Assembly (NCBI GenBank): GCA_900552585.1
Contig: USAB01000005.1
Span: forward strand, 1-45,998
Direction of reading: 5' to 3'
DNA: 45,998 bases
DNA from: an uncultured Coriobacteriaceae bacterium
Lineage (GTDB): Bacteria; Actinomycetota; Coriobacteriia; Coriobacteriales; Eggerthellaceae
Part shown: positions 1-7,705 of the stretch, piece after piece
How positions within the stretch are numbered: the first letter of the stretch is position 1
Layout of the letters: every line of letters begins with the position of its first letter
Translations under genes and position numbers: made by a program
The notes under the pieces: generated by a model
The model's database searches: none
Seen by the model: the letters and a program-made list of their open reading frames with translations, nothing else
Told to the model about the DNA's origin: nothing

Positions 1-1
1 G

Positions 2-466
2 ATCATCCTGGACGGCGGCAAGCCGCAGCTTACCGCGTCCATGGAGATGTTCGATCAGATGGGCATCCACGACATTGCGCTGTGCGGCTTGGCGAAGCGC
101 GATGAGGAGATTTTCGTTCCCTGGGCGCCCGAGGGTCCCATCATCCTGCCGAGCGGGTCCGCATCGCTGTACCTGGTAAAGCACATCCGCGACGAGGCGC
201 ACCGCTTCGCCATCACGTTTCACCGCGAGCTGCGCGGCAAGGGCATGACCGCAAGCATCCTGGACGAGGTGGAGGGCGTGGGCCCGAAGCGCAAGAAGGC
301 GCTGTACAAAGCGTTCGGCTCGCTGAAGAACATGCGGGCGGCAAGCTTGCAGGAATTGAAGGATTCGCACGCGGTGCCCGAGGCGGTTGCCGAAGAGCTG
401 TACCGGGTGCTGAAACAGTATAATGAGGAAGAACGGCAACATCAGTCAGCGGTTGAGAGCAGGTAG
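2..466 (+). CDS. uvrC: UvrABC excinuclease subunit C, C-terminal part
   Basis: The reading frame is already open at the window edge, so only the last ~154 residues are seen and the true start lies upstream. The first residues (IILDGGKPQL) match the DGGK catalytic stretch of the UvrC C-terminal RNase H-like nuclease domain, which makes the 5' incision in nucleotide excision repair. The last ~65 residues form the tandem helix-hairpin-helix DNA-binding region (VEGVGPKRKKAL, then AVPEAVAEELYRVL). The stop is 3 bases before the rapZ start, so the two are probably co-transcribed. uvrC-rapZ-yvcK-whiA is a standard order in Gram-positive bacteria. Confidence 0.93.
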   Translation: MILDGGKPQLTASMEMFDQMGIHDIALCGLAKRDEEIFVPWAPEGPIILPSGSASLYLVKHIRDEAHRFAITFHRELRGKGMTASILDEVEGVGPKRKKALYKAFGSLKNMRAASLQELKDSHAVPEAVAEELYRVLKQYNEEERQHQSAVESR

Positions 467-469
467 CGT

Positions 470-1156
470 ATGGATTCAAGCAATGAACAGGTGGAACGCG
501 AACTTCAAGCATCCGTCGACGAACGGGACGAACCCGTTGCGGAGGAAAAGGGCGCGCAGGATCCCGCACCCGACCTGATCATCATCACGGGCATGAGCGG
601 CGCGGGCCGCACAGAGGCCATGCACACGTTCGAGGACCTGGGCTATTTTTGCATCGACAACCTGCCCCCGCGCCTTCTGATGAATCTCGTCAGCCTGGCC
701 ACCATCCCAGGGCAGTCGGAGCAGAACCGCCGCCTTGCCGTGGTATGCGATGCCCGCAACCAGACGTTCTACCCGGAGCTCATGGACGAGCTGAACCATC
801 TGAAGGAAGCACATCTGCGCTATCGCATCATCTTCCTGGATGCTTCGGACCAGTCCATCATCGCCCGGTACAAACTCAGCCGTCGCCGCCATCCGCTCTG
901 CACGGATCCGCGCATGACGCTTTCGCAGGGTGTCTCCGTAGAGCGCCGCCTTCTGGCTCCGATGCGCGACGTTGCGGATGCCGTCATTGACACCAGCAAT
1001 CTGAGTCCGCGTGCGCTGCGCGACCGCCTGCGCTCGCTGTTCGGTGCTGCCGGCGTCAAGCAGCAGTACATCCGCGACCGCGTGACCAACGTATGGCAGC
1101 TCGGGGAAGGTTGGGGGGCCAGCGTGCGCGCCCGTGGACGCCGACATCGTCATTGA
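470..1156 (+). CDS. rapZ: RapZ/YvcJ nucleotide-binding protein, N-terminal part (gene split by frameshift)
   Basis: The first ~200 residues are a RapZ-family P-loop domain: GMSGAGRTEA is the Walker A loop (Arg in place of Lys is common in actinobacterial members, from memory), followed by FEDLGYFCIDNLPP and FLDASD, typical of the family. RapZ/YvcJ binds nucleotides, and in enterobacteria it acts as an RNase adaptor. From about residue 207 the frame departs from the family: VWQLGEGWGAS then an Arg-rich tail replaces the expected SFG-x-K-x-G-x-PxDAD segment, and translation stops at 1156. The missing C-terminal domain continues in another frame from ~1128. The family is ~285 residues long, so neither half is complete. 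A real mutation or a sequence error at 1090-1131 are both possible. Confidence 0.8.
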   Translation: MDSSNEQVERELQASVDERDEPVAEEKGAQDPAPDLIIITGMSGAGRTEAMHTFEDLGYFCIDNLPPRLLMNLVSLATIPGQSEQNRRLAVVCDARNQTFYPELMDELNHLKEAHLRYRIIFLDASDQSIIARYKLSRRRHPLCTDPRMTLSQGVSVERRLLAPMRDVADAVIDTSNLSPRALRDRLRSLFGAAGVKQQYIRDRVTNVWQLGEGWGASVRARGRRHRH

Positions 1157-1481
1157 CGTGCGCTTCCTGCCGAATCCGTTCTACGAGCCCGAGCTGCGCA
1201 ATCTTACCGGACGCGATCAGAAGGTGCGCGACTACGTGCTTAACAAGCCGGAGACGCAGGAATTCCTGAATTGCTGGAAGAACCTGCTGGGATGCGTGAT
1301 GCCGGGATATCAGAAAGAGGGCAAGCAGCAGCTGGCCATTGCCGTGGGCTGCACGGGCGGCCAGCATCGCAGCGTGACGCTTGCCGACGAGACCGCGGCA
1401 TACTTGAAGCGTCTGGGCTACAACGTCGAGGTCACGCATCGCGATCTTGCCCTAGCAAACACCATTTCCGAGGAGGCGTAG
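1134..1481 (+). CDS. rapZ: RapZ/YvcJ C-terminal domain, displaced into a second frame
   Basis: This frame holds the RapZ C-terminal domain: DADIVIDVRFLPNPFY, a TGRD segment and the signature GCTGGQHRSV, the part that binds RNA in the E. coli protein. The GTG at 1134 has no good ribosome site and lies inside the conserved domain, so it is unlikely to be a natural start. The block is best read as the second half of the gene beginning at 470. The domain itself looks intact and under selection. Bases 1471-1476 (AGGAGG), just before the stop, serve as the ribosome site of yvcK. Confidence 0.75.
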   Translation: MDADIVIDVRFLPNPFYEPELRNLTGRDQKVRDYVLNKPETQEFLNCWKNLLGCVMPGYQKEGKQQLAIAVGCTGGQHRSVTLADETAAYLKRLGYNVEVTHRDLALANTISEEA

Positions 1482-1486
1482 CTTCC

Positions 1487-2557
1487 ATGGGCGATCCCTT
1501 CAAGTACGACCCGTCCATGACGGCCTCTTTTAAGGCTATCTCCGACGAGGCTCCCAAACCCGACTTCCAGCAGCTTCGTGCCGTGGTCATCGGCGGCGGT
1601 ACGGGAACGAACTCGTCCATTCGCACGCTGCTTTCCATGGGCCTGCAGGTGTCGGCCGTGGTGGCCATGGCGGACGACGGCGGCTCTACCGGCATCATCC
1701 GCGAAGAGGCCCATGTCACGCCGCCCGGCGACGTGCGCAAGTGCATCGGCGCCATGGCTGCGAACCAGGACGACCCGTTGACGCATGCGTTCAAGTACCG
1801 CTTCGAATTCGCGCGCAACCACACGCTGGGCAACCTCATGCTGTCGGCGCTGGAACATGAGACGGGATCGTTTCCGCAGGCTATCGCCATCTGCGAGCAG
1901 CTGCTGCATGCGCGCGGGCACACGTACCCGTCAACGCTGGACAACGTGTATCTGTCCGCATTCGACGTGGAGGGCAACCTGATAGAGGGGCAGGCGAACG
2001 CCAGCCATTCGAAGCATGCGCTGCGCAAGGTGTGGCTGGATTCCACCGACGGCTGCCGTCCGTACGACAAGGCGCTCCAGGCCATCAGGCAGGCGGACGT
2101 CATCGTGCTGGGTCCCGGATCGCTGTTCACGTCCATCATCCCGAACCTGCTGGTGCCCGGCGTTACGCAGGCCATCCGGGAATCCGGCGCGTTCACGCTG
2201 TTCATCTGCAGCATCGCGGATATCCAGGGCGAAACGCGCGGCATGCGCGCCCGCGACTACGTGAAGGCGCTCATCGACCACGGCATGGACGGCCTTCTCG
2301 ATTACGTGCTGCTGCATTCGTCTTCGCCCTTGGGGCCCGAGTCCGAAACGGACGAGCGCCTTGCCGTCATGGGCGGTGCGCATTCCGCGAAACCGGTGGC
2401 GGTGAGCTTCGAGGACGTGCGCTGGATCGAATCCGTTGGCGCCGGCGTGCAGGTGCGCAATTTCTACAATCCCAAGACGCCCCTGTGGCATAACCCCCGG
2501 GCGTTGCGGCAGGCTTTGACGGAGATTTTCGAGAGATGTCTTTCACCACAGATGTGA
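1487..2557 (+). CDS. yvcK: YvcK/CofD-like gluconeogenesis factor
   Basis: A 356-residue CofD/YvcK-family protein. A glycine-rich nucleotide-binding loop (VVIGGGTGTNSSIRTLL) sits near residue 30, followed by MADDGGSTG, PPGDVRKC and LGNLMLSALE, all family hallmarks. GPGSLFTSIIPNLLVPG and an IADIQGETRG segment follow. YvcK proteins bind UDP-sugars and affect carbon use and cell-wall synthesis in Bacillus and mycobacteria. The ATG at 1487 is chosen because AGGAGG lies 10 bases before it; a longer frame runs upstream through rapZ in another phase. The 3' end overlaps whiA by 22 bases, implying translational coupling. Confidence 0.92.
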   Translation: MGDPFKYDPSMTASFKAISDEAPKPDFQQLRAVVIGGGTGTNSSIRTLLSMGLQVSAVVAMADDGGSTGIIREEAHVTPPGDVRKCIGAMAANQDDPLTHAFKYRFEFARNHTLGNLMLSALEHETGSFPQAIAICEQLLHARGHTYPSTLDNVYLSAFDVEGNLIEGQANASHSKHALRKVWLDSTDGCRPYDKALQAIRQADVIVLGPGSLFTSIIPNLLVPGVTQAIRESGAFTLFICSIADIQGETRGMRARDYVKALIDHGMDGLLDYVLLHSSSPLGPESETDERLAVMGGAHSAKPVAVSFEDVRWIESVGAGVQVRNFYNPKTPLWHNPRALRQALTEIFERCLSPQM

Positions 2558-3471
2558 AAAACGAGATGACGCGCGTGGCGCCCACGTGCTCGCATTGCGA
2601 CGCGGCGGTGCTGTCGGGGCTTATGCGCACGGAGGGCAGCCTGTTCCTTTCCGGGAAGGGCCGTTACCGCATGGAGATGTCCACGGACATCCCGGCCGTT
2701 GCGCGACTGATCATCCGCCTGCTGCACGGCCTGTTCAAGCTCCGTACGGAGCTGACCGTGCGCCGCAGCGTGCTTCATAAGACGCCGAACTACCTGATCA
2801 CGGTGCCCGGCCAGCCGCACATGGAAGACGTGCTGCGCCAGCTGGGCATCATCGGCGGCTCCGGCTTCGTTGCCGGCATCGCGCCGCATCTCGTGAACAA
2901 GCGTTGCGACCAGGCGGCGTACCTGCGCGGGATATTCATGGGCGCCGGTTTCGTGGCGAACCCGAAGGGCGACTTCCACTTCGAGATGACCATCGAGACG
3001 GAGCAGCTTGCGCGCGACATCGTGGAGCTCATGCGCGAGAACAAGATTAACGCGCGCATCATGAACCGCCGCAACTCGTACCTGGTCTACCTGAAAAGCG
3101 GCAGCGCCATCACGGCGTTCCTTGCGCTGGCGGAGGCGCACCAGAGTGTCTTGGCCATGGAGAACGAGCGCGTCATAAAAAGCGTGCGCAACGACGTGAA
3201 CCGTCAGGTGAACGCCGAGATGGCAAATCAGGCCAAGAGCGCGGAGGCATCCGTCGAGCAGGTCGTGGCCATTCGCAAGGTGGTGGACCGGTACGGCATG
3301 GAGAACCTGCCGCCCGCGCTGCGGGAGTACGTCAGCCTGCGCATCGCCTATCCCGGCGCCACGCTGAAGGAACTGGGATCATACGCGGATCCGCCGCTCT
3401 CGAAGAGCGCCATCTACCATCGCGTCCGCCGCGTGGAGCAGATGGCAAGCGAAATCGACAAAGGCAAGTGA
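2536..3471 (+). CDS. whiA: WhiA-family DNA-binding regulator
   Basis: A 311-residue WhiA protein of normal length. The N-terminal two-thirds is a degenerate LAGLIDADG homing-endonuclease fold (AAYLRGIFMGAGFVANPKG and the following strands). The last ~90 residues form a helix-turn-helix domain (LREYVSLRIAYPGATLKELG, then a SKSAIYHRVRR recognition helix). WhiA controls sporulation and cell division in Streptomyces and affects division in Bacillus; here it is the last gene of the uvrC-rapZ-yvcK-whiA block. The ATG lies inside the end of yvcK. About 290 bases of lower-GC sequence follow before gap. Confidence 0.94.
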   Translation: MSFTTDVKNEMTRVAPTCSHCDAAVLSGLMRTEGSLFLSGKGRYRMEMSTDIPAVARLIIRLLHGLFKLRTELTVRRSVLHKTPNYLITVPGQPHMEDVLRQLGIIGGSGFVAGIAPHLVNKRCDQAAYLRGIFMGAGFVANPKGDFHFEMTIETEQLARDIVELMRENKINARIMNRRNSYLVYLKSGSAITAFLALAEAHQSVLAMENERVIKSVRNDVNRQVNAEMANQAKSAEASVEQVVAIRKVVDRYGMENLPPALREYVSLRIAYPGATLKELGSYADPPLSKSAIYHRVRRVEQMASEIDKGK

Positions 3472-3633
3472 GAAACCGGTACCCAGACATGCGCAAGTGA
3501 GTAAAATCGGCCTTTACGAATGCGAATGCATTGCTATTCAAATGCGAAATGTGGATAAAATGTCGGTCGAAATATCCCCGAAATAGTACGTTTGCCCGAA
3601 ATTTTAACGTTCCTGCCAGATTGGCCGGGTGTG

Positions 3634-3665
3634 TTTCCGTCATATTTCGGGCTTTCCTATATACT
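3634..3665 (+). promoter_or_regulatory. possible promoter for gap
   Basis: TATACT/TATATA at 3658-3665 is a good -10 element. TTTCCG at 3634-3639 is a weak -35 at about 18 bases. A second pair, TTGCTA (3531-3536) and GATAAA (3554-3559) with 17-base spacing, lies further up. Either could drive the glycolytic genes. The assignment rests on pattern only. Confidence 0.35.
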
Positions 3666-3763
3666 TATGGGAAGTGCGGAGGGCGAGTATTCTCCCGATG
3701 CACGCGGTTGCCCGGTTTCTTCGAAACGGTGCACCGCATTACTGACAACCGAAAGGGGTATTC

Positions 3764-4765
3764 ATGACTACGAAGGTAGGTATCAACGGTTTCGGACGCA
3801 TCGGGCGCTTGGCGTTCCGTGCGATGTTCGAAGATCCCGACCTCGAAGTTGTTGCCATCAATGATCCGGGCTCGCTTGTCTCTGCCGCCCATCTTCTGAA
3901 ATATGATTCCATCCAAGGCCGCGCCGATCTGGATATCCAGGTGGGCGACGACACCATCATCGTCGACGGCAAGGAGATTCCCGTTACGCATACTCGCGTC
4001 CCGTCCGAAATCCCGTGGGGCAAACTGGGCGCCGACGTCATTGTGGAATCCACCGGCAAGTTCAAGGATGGGAAGGATGCAAAGGCCCACCTGGAATCCG
4101 GCGCCAAGAAGGTCGTCATCACCGCTCCTGGCAAGAATGTGGATGCCACCATTGTCATGGGCGTGAACGACGATACGTACGACAAGGAGAAGCACAACAT
4201 CGTCTCGAACGCCTCCTGCACCACGAACTGCCTGGCACCCATCATGAAGGTGCTGCTGAAGAACTTCGGTGTGCAGCGCGGTTTCATGAATACCATCCAT
4301 TCCTACACGAACGACCAGCGCATCCTTGACCAGAACCACAAGGACCTGCGCCGCGCCCGTGCCGCGAACCTGTCCCAGATTCCCACCACGTCCGGCGCTG
4401 CCCGCGCCACGGCGCTGGTGCTGCCGGAGCTTGCCGGCAAGTTGGACGGCATGGCCACGCGCGTTCCCACTCCGACGGGCTCCATGGTGGATTTGACCGT
4501 CGAGCTGGAGAAGAACGTCACGATCGAGGCCATCAACGCCGCCATGAAGGAAGCGTCCGAGACGTACCTGAAGGGCTACCTTGCGTACTGCACGGATCCC
4601 ATCGTCTCGTCCGACATCATCCATGACCCGCATTCTTCCATCTTCGACTCGCTGCTGACCATGGTCATGGGCGGCGAGAGTAATTTCGCTAAGGTCATAG
4701 CCTGGTACGACAACGAGTGGGGCTATTCCTGCCGCGTCAAGGACCTGGTTAAGATCGTCCTGTAA
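3764..4765 (+). CDS. gap: glyceraldehyde-3-phosphate dehydrogenase, type I
   Basis: A 333-residue type I GAPDH. It has the Rossmann start VGINGFGRIGRLAFRA, an NAD-selecting Asp near residue 34, the catalytic Cys152 in SNASCTTNCLAP, His179 in MNTIHSYTNDQ, the RAAR loop and the C-terminal WYDNEWGYS. It oxidises and phosphorylates glyceraldehyde-3-phosphate in the cytoplasm. A ribosome site (GAAAGGGG) precedes the ATG. A strong terminator follows directly, so gap can be transcribed separately from pgk-tpiA. Confidence 0.97.
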   Translation: MTTKVGINGFGRIGRLAFRAMFEDPDLEVVAINDPGSLVSAAHLLKYDSIQGRADLDIQVGDDTIIVDGKEIPVTHTRVPSEIPWGKLGADVIVESTGKFKDGKDAKAHLESGAKKVVITAPGKNVDATIVMGVNDDTYDKEKHNIVSNASCTTNCLAPIMKVLLKNFGVQRGFMNTIHSYTNDQRILDQNHKDLRRARAANLSQIPTTSGAARATALVLPELAGKLDGMATRVPTPTGSMVDLTVELEKNVTIEAINAAMKEASETYLKGYLAYCTDPIVSSDIIHDPHSSIFDSLLTMVMGGESNFAKVIAWYDNEWGYSCRVKDLVKIVL

Positions 4766-4773
4766 GCATCTTC

Positions 4774-4846
4774 GACCGAGGCCGATTGCATCGCGCTCCG
4801 TTACGGCGTTCCCGAACGAAGCGCAATGCCCGGCCTCGGTCTTTTT
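4774..4846 (+). terminator. rho-independent terminator after gap
   Basis: GACCGAGGCCG at 4774-4784 pairs with CGGCCTCGGTC at 4831-4841 across a ~46-base loop that can itself fold. TTTTT follows at 4842-4846. Confidence 0.8.
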
Positions 4847-4927
4847 CTGCATTCGGCAGAGTGTAGAATGGGAAAGCCACCATCAAGCCGAATGGCGGCT
4901 TTCATGTGAACTGAAAGGAATGTAACA

Positions 4928-6115
4928 ATGGCTGCTATCCGCACCTTGAAACAAGCCGACGTGGCGGGTAAGAGGGTCCTGTGCCGCGTGGACTTCAATG
5001 TGCCGCTGAAAGACGGGAAAGTCACCGACGACCTGCGTATTCGCGCGGCGCTGCCCACCATCGAATACCTGGTGGGGCAGAATGCGCGCGTTATCCTGAT
5101 CTCGCACCTGGGCCGCCCGGCGGGCACCGGCTACGAGGAGGCGTACAGCCTGGCCCCCGTTGCCCAGCACCTGTCGCAGCTGCTGGGTGCCCCCGTTGCC
5201 TTCGCCACGGACACCATCGGCCCGAACGCGCACCAGAAGGCCGATGTGCTCGAAGACGGCCAGGTGCTCCTGCTGGAGAACGTCCGCTTCGACAAGCGCG
5301 AGAAGAAGAACGATCCGGAGTTCACGCGCGAGCTTGCATCGCTGGGTCAGGTGTTCGTGAACGACGCGTTCGGCACGGCGCACCGCGCGCATTCTTCCAC
5401 CGCCGGTTTGGCCGACTTCCTGCCCGCGTATGCCGGCTTCCTCATGGAGCGCGAGATCAGCACGCTGAAGGGCATGCTTGACAACCCGGCTCATCCGTTC
5501 GTCGCCATTCTGGGCGGTTCGAAGGTGTCGGATAAGATCGGCGTCATCGATTCGCTGATGGAGAAGGCGGACACGCTGCTGATCGGCGGCGGCATGTGCT
5601 TCACGTTCCTGAAGGCTGAAGGCTACGGCATCGGCACGTCGCTGTGCGAAGACGACCTGCTGGACACCGCGAAGAGGCTCATGCAGAAGGCCAAGGACAA
5701 GGGCGTCAAGCTGCTGCTGCCGGTGGACGTGGTGGTTGCGGACAAGTTCGCCGAAGATGCCGACAGCAAGACGGTGGATATCGACGCCATTCCGGACAAT
5801 ATGATGGGCCTGGACGTGGGGCCGAAGACCGTGAAGCGGTATGCGGCGGAGATTGCGAAGGCGGCTACCGTCTTCTGGAACGGGCCCATGGGCGTGTTCG
5901 AGATGAAGCCGTTCGAGGCGGGCACGCGCGGTGTGGGCGAGGCCTGCGCCGAAGCGCCCGGCAAGACCATCATCGGCGGCGGCGATTCCGCGGCGGCCGC
6001 GAAGCAGTTCGGCCTGGACGGCCGCATGGACTTCATCTCCACGGGCGGCGGAGCTTCCATGGAACTGGTGGAGGGCAAGACGCTTCCCGGTGTCGCGCCC
6101 CTGTTGGAGGACTAA
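4928..6115 (+). CDS. pgk: phosphoglycerate kinase
   Basis: A 395-residue phosphoglycerate kinase of normal length. It has the N-terminal RVDFNVPL substrate-binding motif, the basic-patch SHLGRP, VLLLENVRF, FVNDAFGTAHRAHSS, the hinge, GGSKVSDKI, FWNGPMGVFE and the C-terminal GGGDSAAA nucleotide site. It makes ATP from 1,3-bisphosphoglycerate. GAAAGGAATG precedes the ATG. An imperfect hairpin (4873-4902, AAAGCC/GGCTTT arms) sits in the leader between the gap terminator and this gene. A promoter with TAGAAT at ~4863 is possible but lacks a convincing -35. Confidence 0.97.
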   Translation: MAAIRTLKQADVAGKRVLCRVDFNVPLKDGKVTDDLRIRAALPTIEYLVGQNARVILISHLGRPAGTGYEEAYSLAPVAQHLSQLLGAPVAFATDTIGPNAHQKADVLEDGQVLLLENVRFDKREKKNDPEFTRELASLGQVFVNDAFGTAHRAHSSTAGLADFLPAYAGFLMEREISTLKGMLDNPAHPFVAILGGSKVSDKIGVIDSLMEKADTLLIGGGMCFTFLKAEGYGIGTSLCEDDLLDTAKRLMQKAKDKGVKLLLPVDVVVADKFAEDADSKTVDIDAIPDNMMGLDVGPKTVKRYAAEIAKAATVFWNGPMGVFEMKPFEAGTRGVGEACAEAPGKTIIGGGDSAAAAKQFGLDGRMDFISTGGGASMELVEGKTLPGVAPLLED

Positions 6116-6130
6116 CACAACGGTTACCCA

Positions 6131-6159
6131 GCGGCCTTCCCGAAGCTGAGGAAGGCCGC
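6131..6159 (+). promoter_or_regulatory. strong hairpin without U-tract between pgk and tpiA
   Basis: GCGGCCTTCC at 6131-6140 is the perfect complement of GGAAGGCCGC at 6150-6159, a 10-bp stem with a 9-base loop. No T-run follows, so it is not a classical terminator. A role in transcript stability, processing or partial attenuation between pgk and tpiA is inferred. Confidence 0.55.
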
Positions 6160-6199
6160 ATTCGATTGAGGCAACGATAATTCGAAAGAAGGATCGACT

Positions 6200-6973
6200 A
6201 TGCGCAAACCCATGATGGCCGGCAACTGGAAGATGAACAACAAGCTTCCCGAGGCTGTAGTTCTTACCCAGGAACTGTCGAATCGCCTGAAAAGGAACCT
6301 GCTCGACAAGGTGGACGTGGTTATCTGCCCGCCGTTCATCGACTTGAAGCCGGCACTGACCGTGCTCGATTTCGACAAGGTGCACATTGCCGTGGGCGCG
6401 CAGAACTGCTATTGGGAGGAAAAGGGCGCCTTCACGGGCGAGGTTTCCGTTCCCATGTTGTCCGATCTGGGCTGCGAGTATTGCATTGTGGGTCATTCCG
6501 AGCGCCGCAACCTGTTCGGCGAAACGGACGAGGACGTGAACAAGAAGGTCAAGGCTCTGTTGGCCGGCAATATGAAGCCTATCGTGTGCGTGGGGGAAAG
6601 CCTGGGCATCCGCGATAGCGGCCAGACGCTTGAGTTCGTGACGGCCGAGGTCAGCGCCGCGCTGGCCGGCCTGGACGACATAGACATGCAGAAGGTGACG
6701 ATTGCCTACGAACCCATCTGGGCCATCGGCACCGGACGCACGGCGACGCCGGAGCAGGCGCAGGAGGTTTGCGCCGCCATTCGCCAGCAGCTGCGCATCA
6801 TGTTCGGAGACGAATGCGCCGATACCACGCGCGTCCTGTACGGCGGCTCCATGAAGCCGGCGAACGTAGAAGGTCTTATGGCGCAGCCCGACATCGACGG
6901 CGGTCTGATCGGCGGCTCTAGCCTGGTGGCGAATGAATTCAAGCAGCTGGTGGAGGTTGCGGCTCGTTCGTAG
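6200..6973 (+). CDS. tpiA: triose-phosphate isomerase
   Basis: A 257-residue TIM barrel. Substrate-binding Asn9 and Lys11 lie in AGNWKMN, catalytic His99 in IVGHSERR and catalytic Glu171 in AYEPIWAIGTG, with the phosphate loop YGGSMKPAN and the late GLIGGSSL. It interconverts dihydroxyacetone phosphate and glyceraldehyde-3-phosphate. GAAAGAAGGA precedes the ATG. It follows pgk by 84 bases containing one hairpin and probably shares its transcript. Confidence 0.97.
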   Translation: MRKPMMAGNWKMNNKLPEAVVLTQELSNRLKRNLLDKVDVVICPPFIDLKPALTVLDFDKVHIAVGAQNCYWEEKGAFTGEVSVPMLSDLGCEYCIVGHSERRNLFGETDEDVNKKVKALLAGNMKPIVCVGESLGIRDSGQTLEFVTAEVSAALAGLDDIDMQKVTIAYEPIWAIGTGRTATPEQAQEVCAAIRQQLRIMFGDECADTTRVLYGGSMKPANVEGLMAQPDIDGGLIGGSSLVANEFKQLVEVAARS

Positions 6974-7047
6974 CTTCAGCGGGGGATTGGGTTTTTACCC
7001 TGCTGATTGGAGAACTTGTAGCGTTGAAGACAATTAGGCGCACCATC

Positions 7048-7077
7048 TTGTCAAACAAGGGGTACAACCCGTATAAT
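7048..7077 (+). promoter_or_regulatory. promoter for secG
   Basis: TTGTCA (7048-7053) and consensus TATAAT (7072-7077) are 18 bases apart, about 45 bases upstream of the secG start. This is one of the best promoter matches in the window. Confidence 0.65.
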
Positions 7078-7122
7078 TTAGCACTTGCGTAAGCTTTATT
7101 CATAACTGGAAAGAGAGATGTT

Positions 7123-7380
7123 TTGAGTCCTCTGGTAATTTTATTCATCGTCTTGCTGTTGGTTTCGGGCGTTGGCCTGGTTGTGTTCATCATGCTGCAT
7201 TCGGGCAAGGGCACGGGCGTCGGCGACGCCATTGCCTCCGCTCTGTACAGCACGCAGCAGTCCACGTCTCTCATGGAGAAGAATCTGGACCGCATCACCA
7301 TCATTTTCGCATTGGTGTTCGCGGTGTCCCTGTTGGTGCTGATGGTCATTTATCCCCAGGGGACCATCAATCCGCAATAA
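7123..7380 (+). CDS. secG: preprotein translocase subunit SecG
   Basis: An 85-residue SecG-like membrane protein. It has a first transmembrane segment (VILFIVLLLVSGVGLVVFIM), the conserved cytoplasmic loop with HSGKGTGVGDAIAS, and a second transmembrane segment near the C-terminus. SecG assists SecYE in protein export. The start is TTG at 7123, the only candidate that keeps the first helix and sits behind AAGAGAG (7111-7117). An ATG at 7118 opens a two-codon frame (ATG TTT TGA) that overlaps this start. Its location after tpiA is usual in actinobacteria and Firmicutes. Confidence 0.88.
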   Translation: MSPLVILFIVLLLVSGVGLVVFIMLHSGKGTGVGDAIASALYSTQQSTSLMEKNLDRITIIFALVFAVSLLVLMVIYPQGTINPQ

Positions 7381-7407
7381 CGAACGGGATAATTGCAAAA
7401 TCACCCT

Positions 7408-7436
7408 GTTTACTTCGGTGGAAGTTTCGATATAAT
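7408..7436 (+). promoter_or_regulatory. promoter of tRNA-Leu
   Basis: GTTTAC (7408-7413), a 17-base spacer and consensus TATAAT (7431-7436) end 18 bases before the tRNA. Confidence 0.65.
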
Positions 7437-7454
7437 AGCTTTCGCTGTTTACTT

Positions 7455-7544
7455 GTCGGTGTGGTGGAAAGGCAGACACGCAAGCTTGAGGTGCTTGTGC
7501 CCACTTAAACGGGCGTGCGGGTTCGACTCCCGCCACCGACACCA
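7455..7544 (+). tRNA. tRNA-Leu (anticodon GAG)
   Basis: The acceptor stem GTCGGTG (7455-7461) pairs with CACCGAC (7534-7540), followed by A and an encoded CCA. The anticodon stem CAAGC/GCTTG frames loop TTGAGGT with anticodon GAG. A long variable arm, as expected for a class II tRNA-Leu, and the GCGGG-TTCGACT-CCCGC T-arm are present. Confidence 0.95.
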
Positions 7545-7554
7545 GTCTGTTATT

Positions 7555-7578
7555 AGAGCGCTTCGGCGCTCTTTTTTC
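7555..7578 (+). terminator. terminator after tRNA-Leu
   Basis: AGAGCGC-TTCG-GCGCTCT followed by TTTTT: a 7-bp stem with a stable TTCG tetraloop and a U-tract. Confidence 0.85.
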
Positions 7579-7705
7579 GTTTCTGCGGCGAAATGATCTC
7601 TGCGGGCGAAGTGCCGACATTGTGGCGTTTCGCGCATCATCCGGCGACATGAATGCGTGCCGTCAATCGCTGAGATGCTCTCAGGCTGCTGGAAAGGGGT
7701 TCACT

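Noticed and set aside
470..1153. Long minus-strand open frame opposite rapZ (225 codons).
   Set aside because: It is antisense to clearly conserved RapZ sequence and shows no family resemblance. High-GC genes commonly give such open frames.
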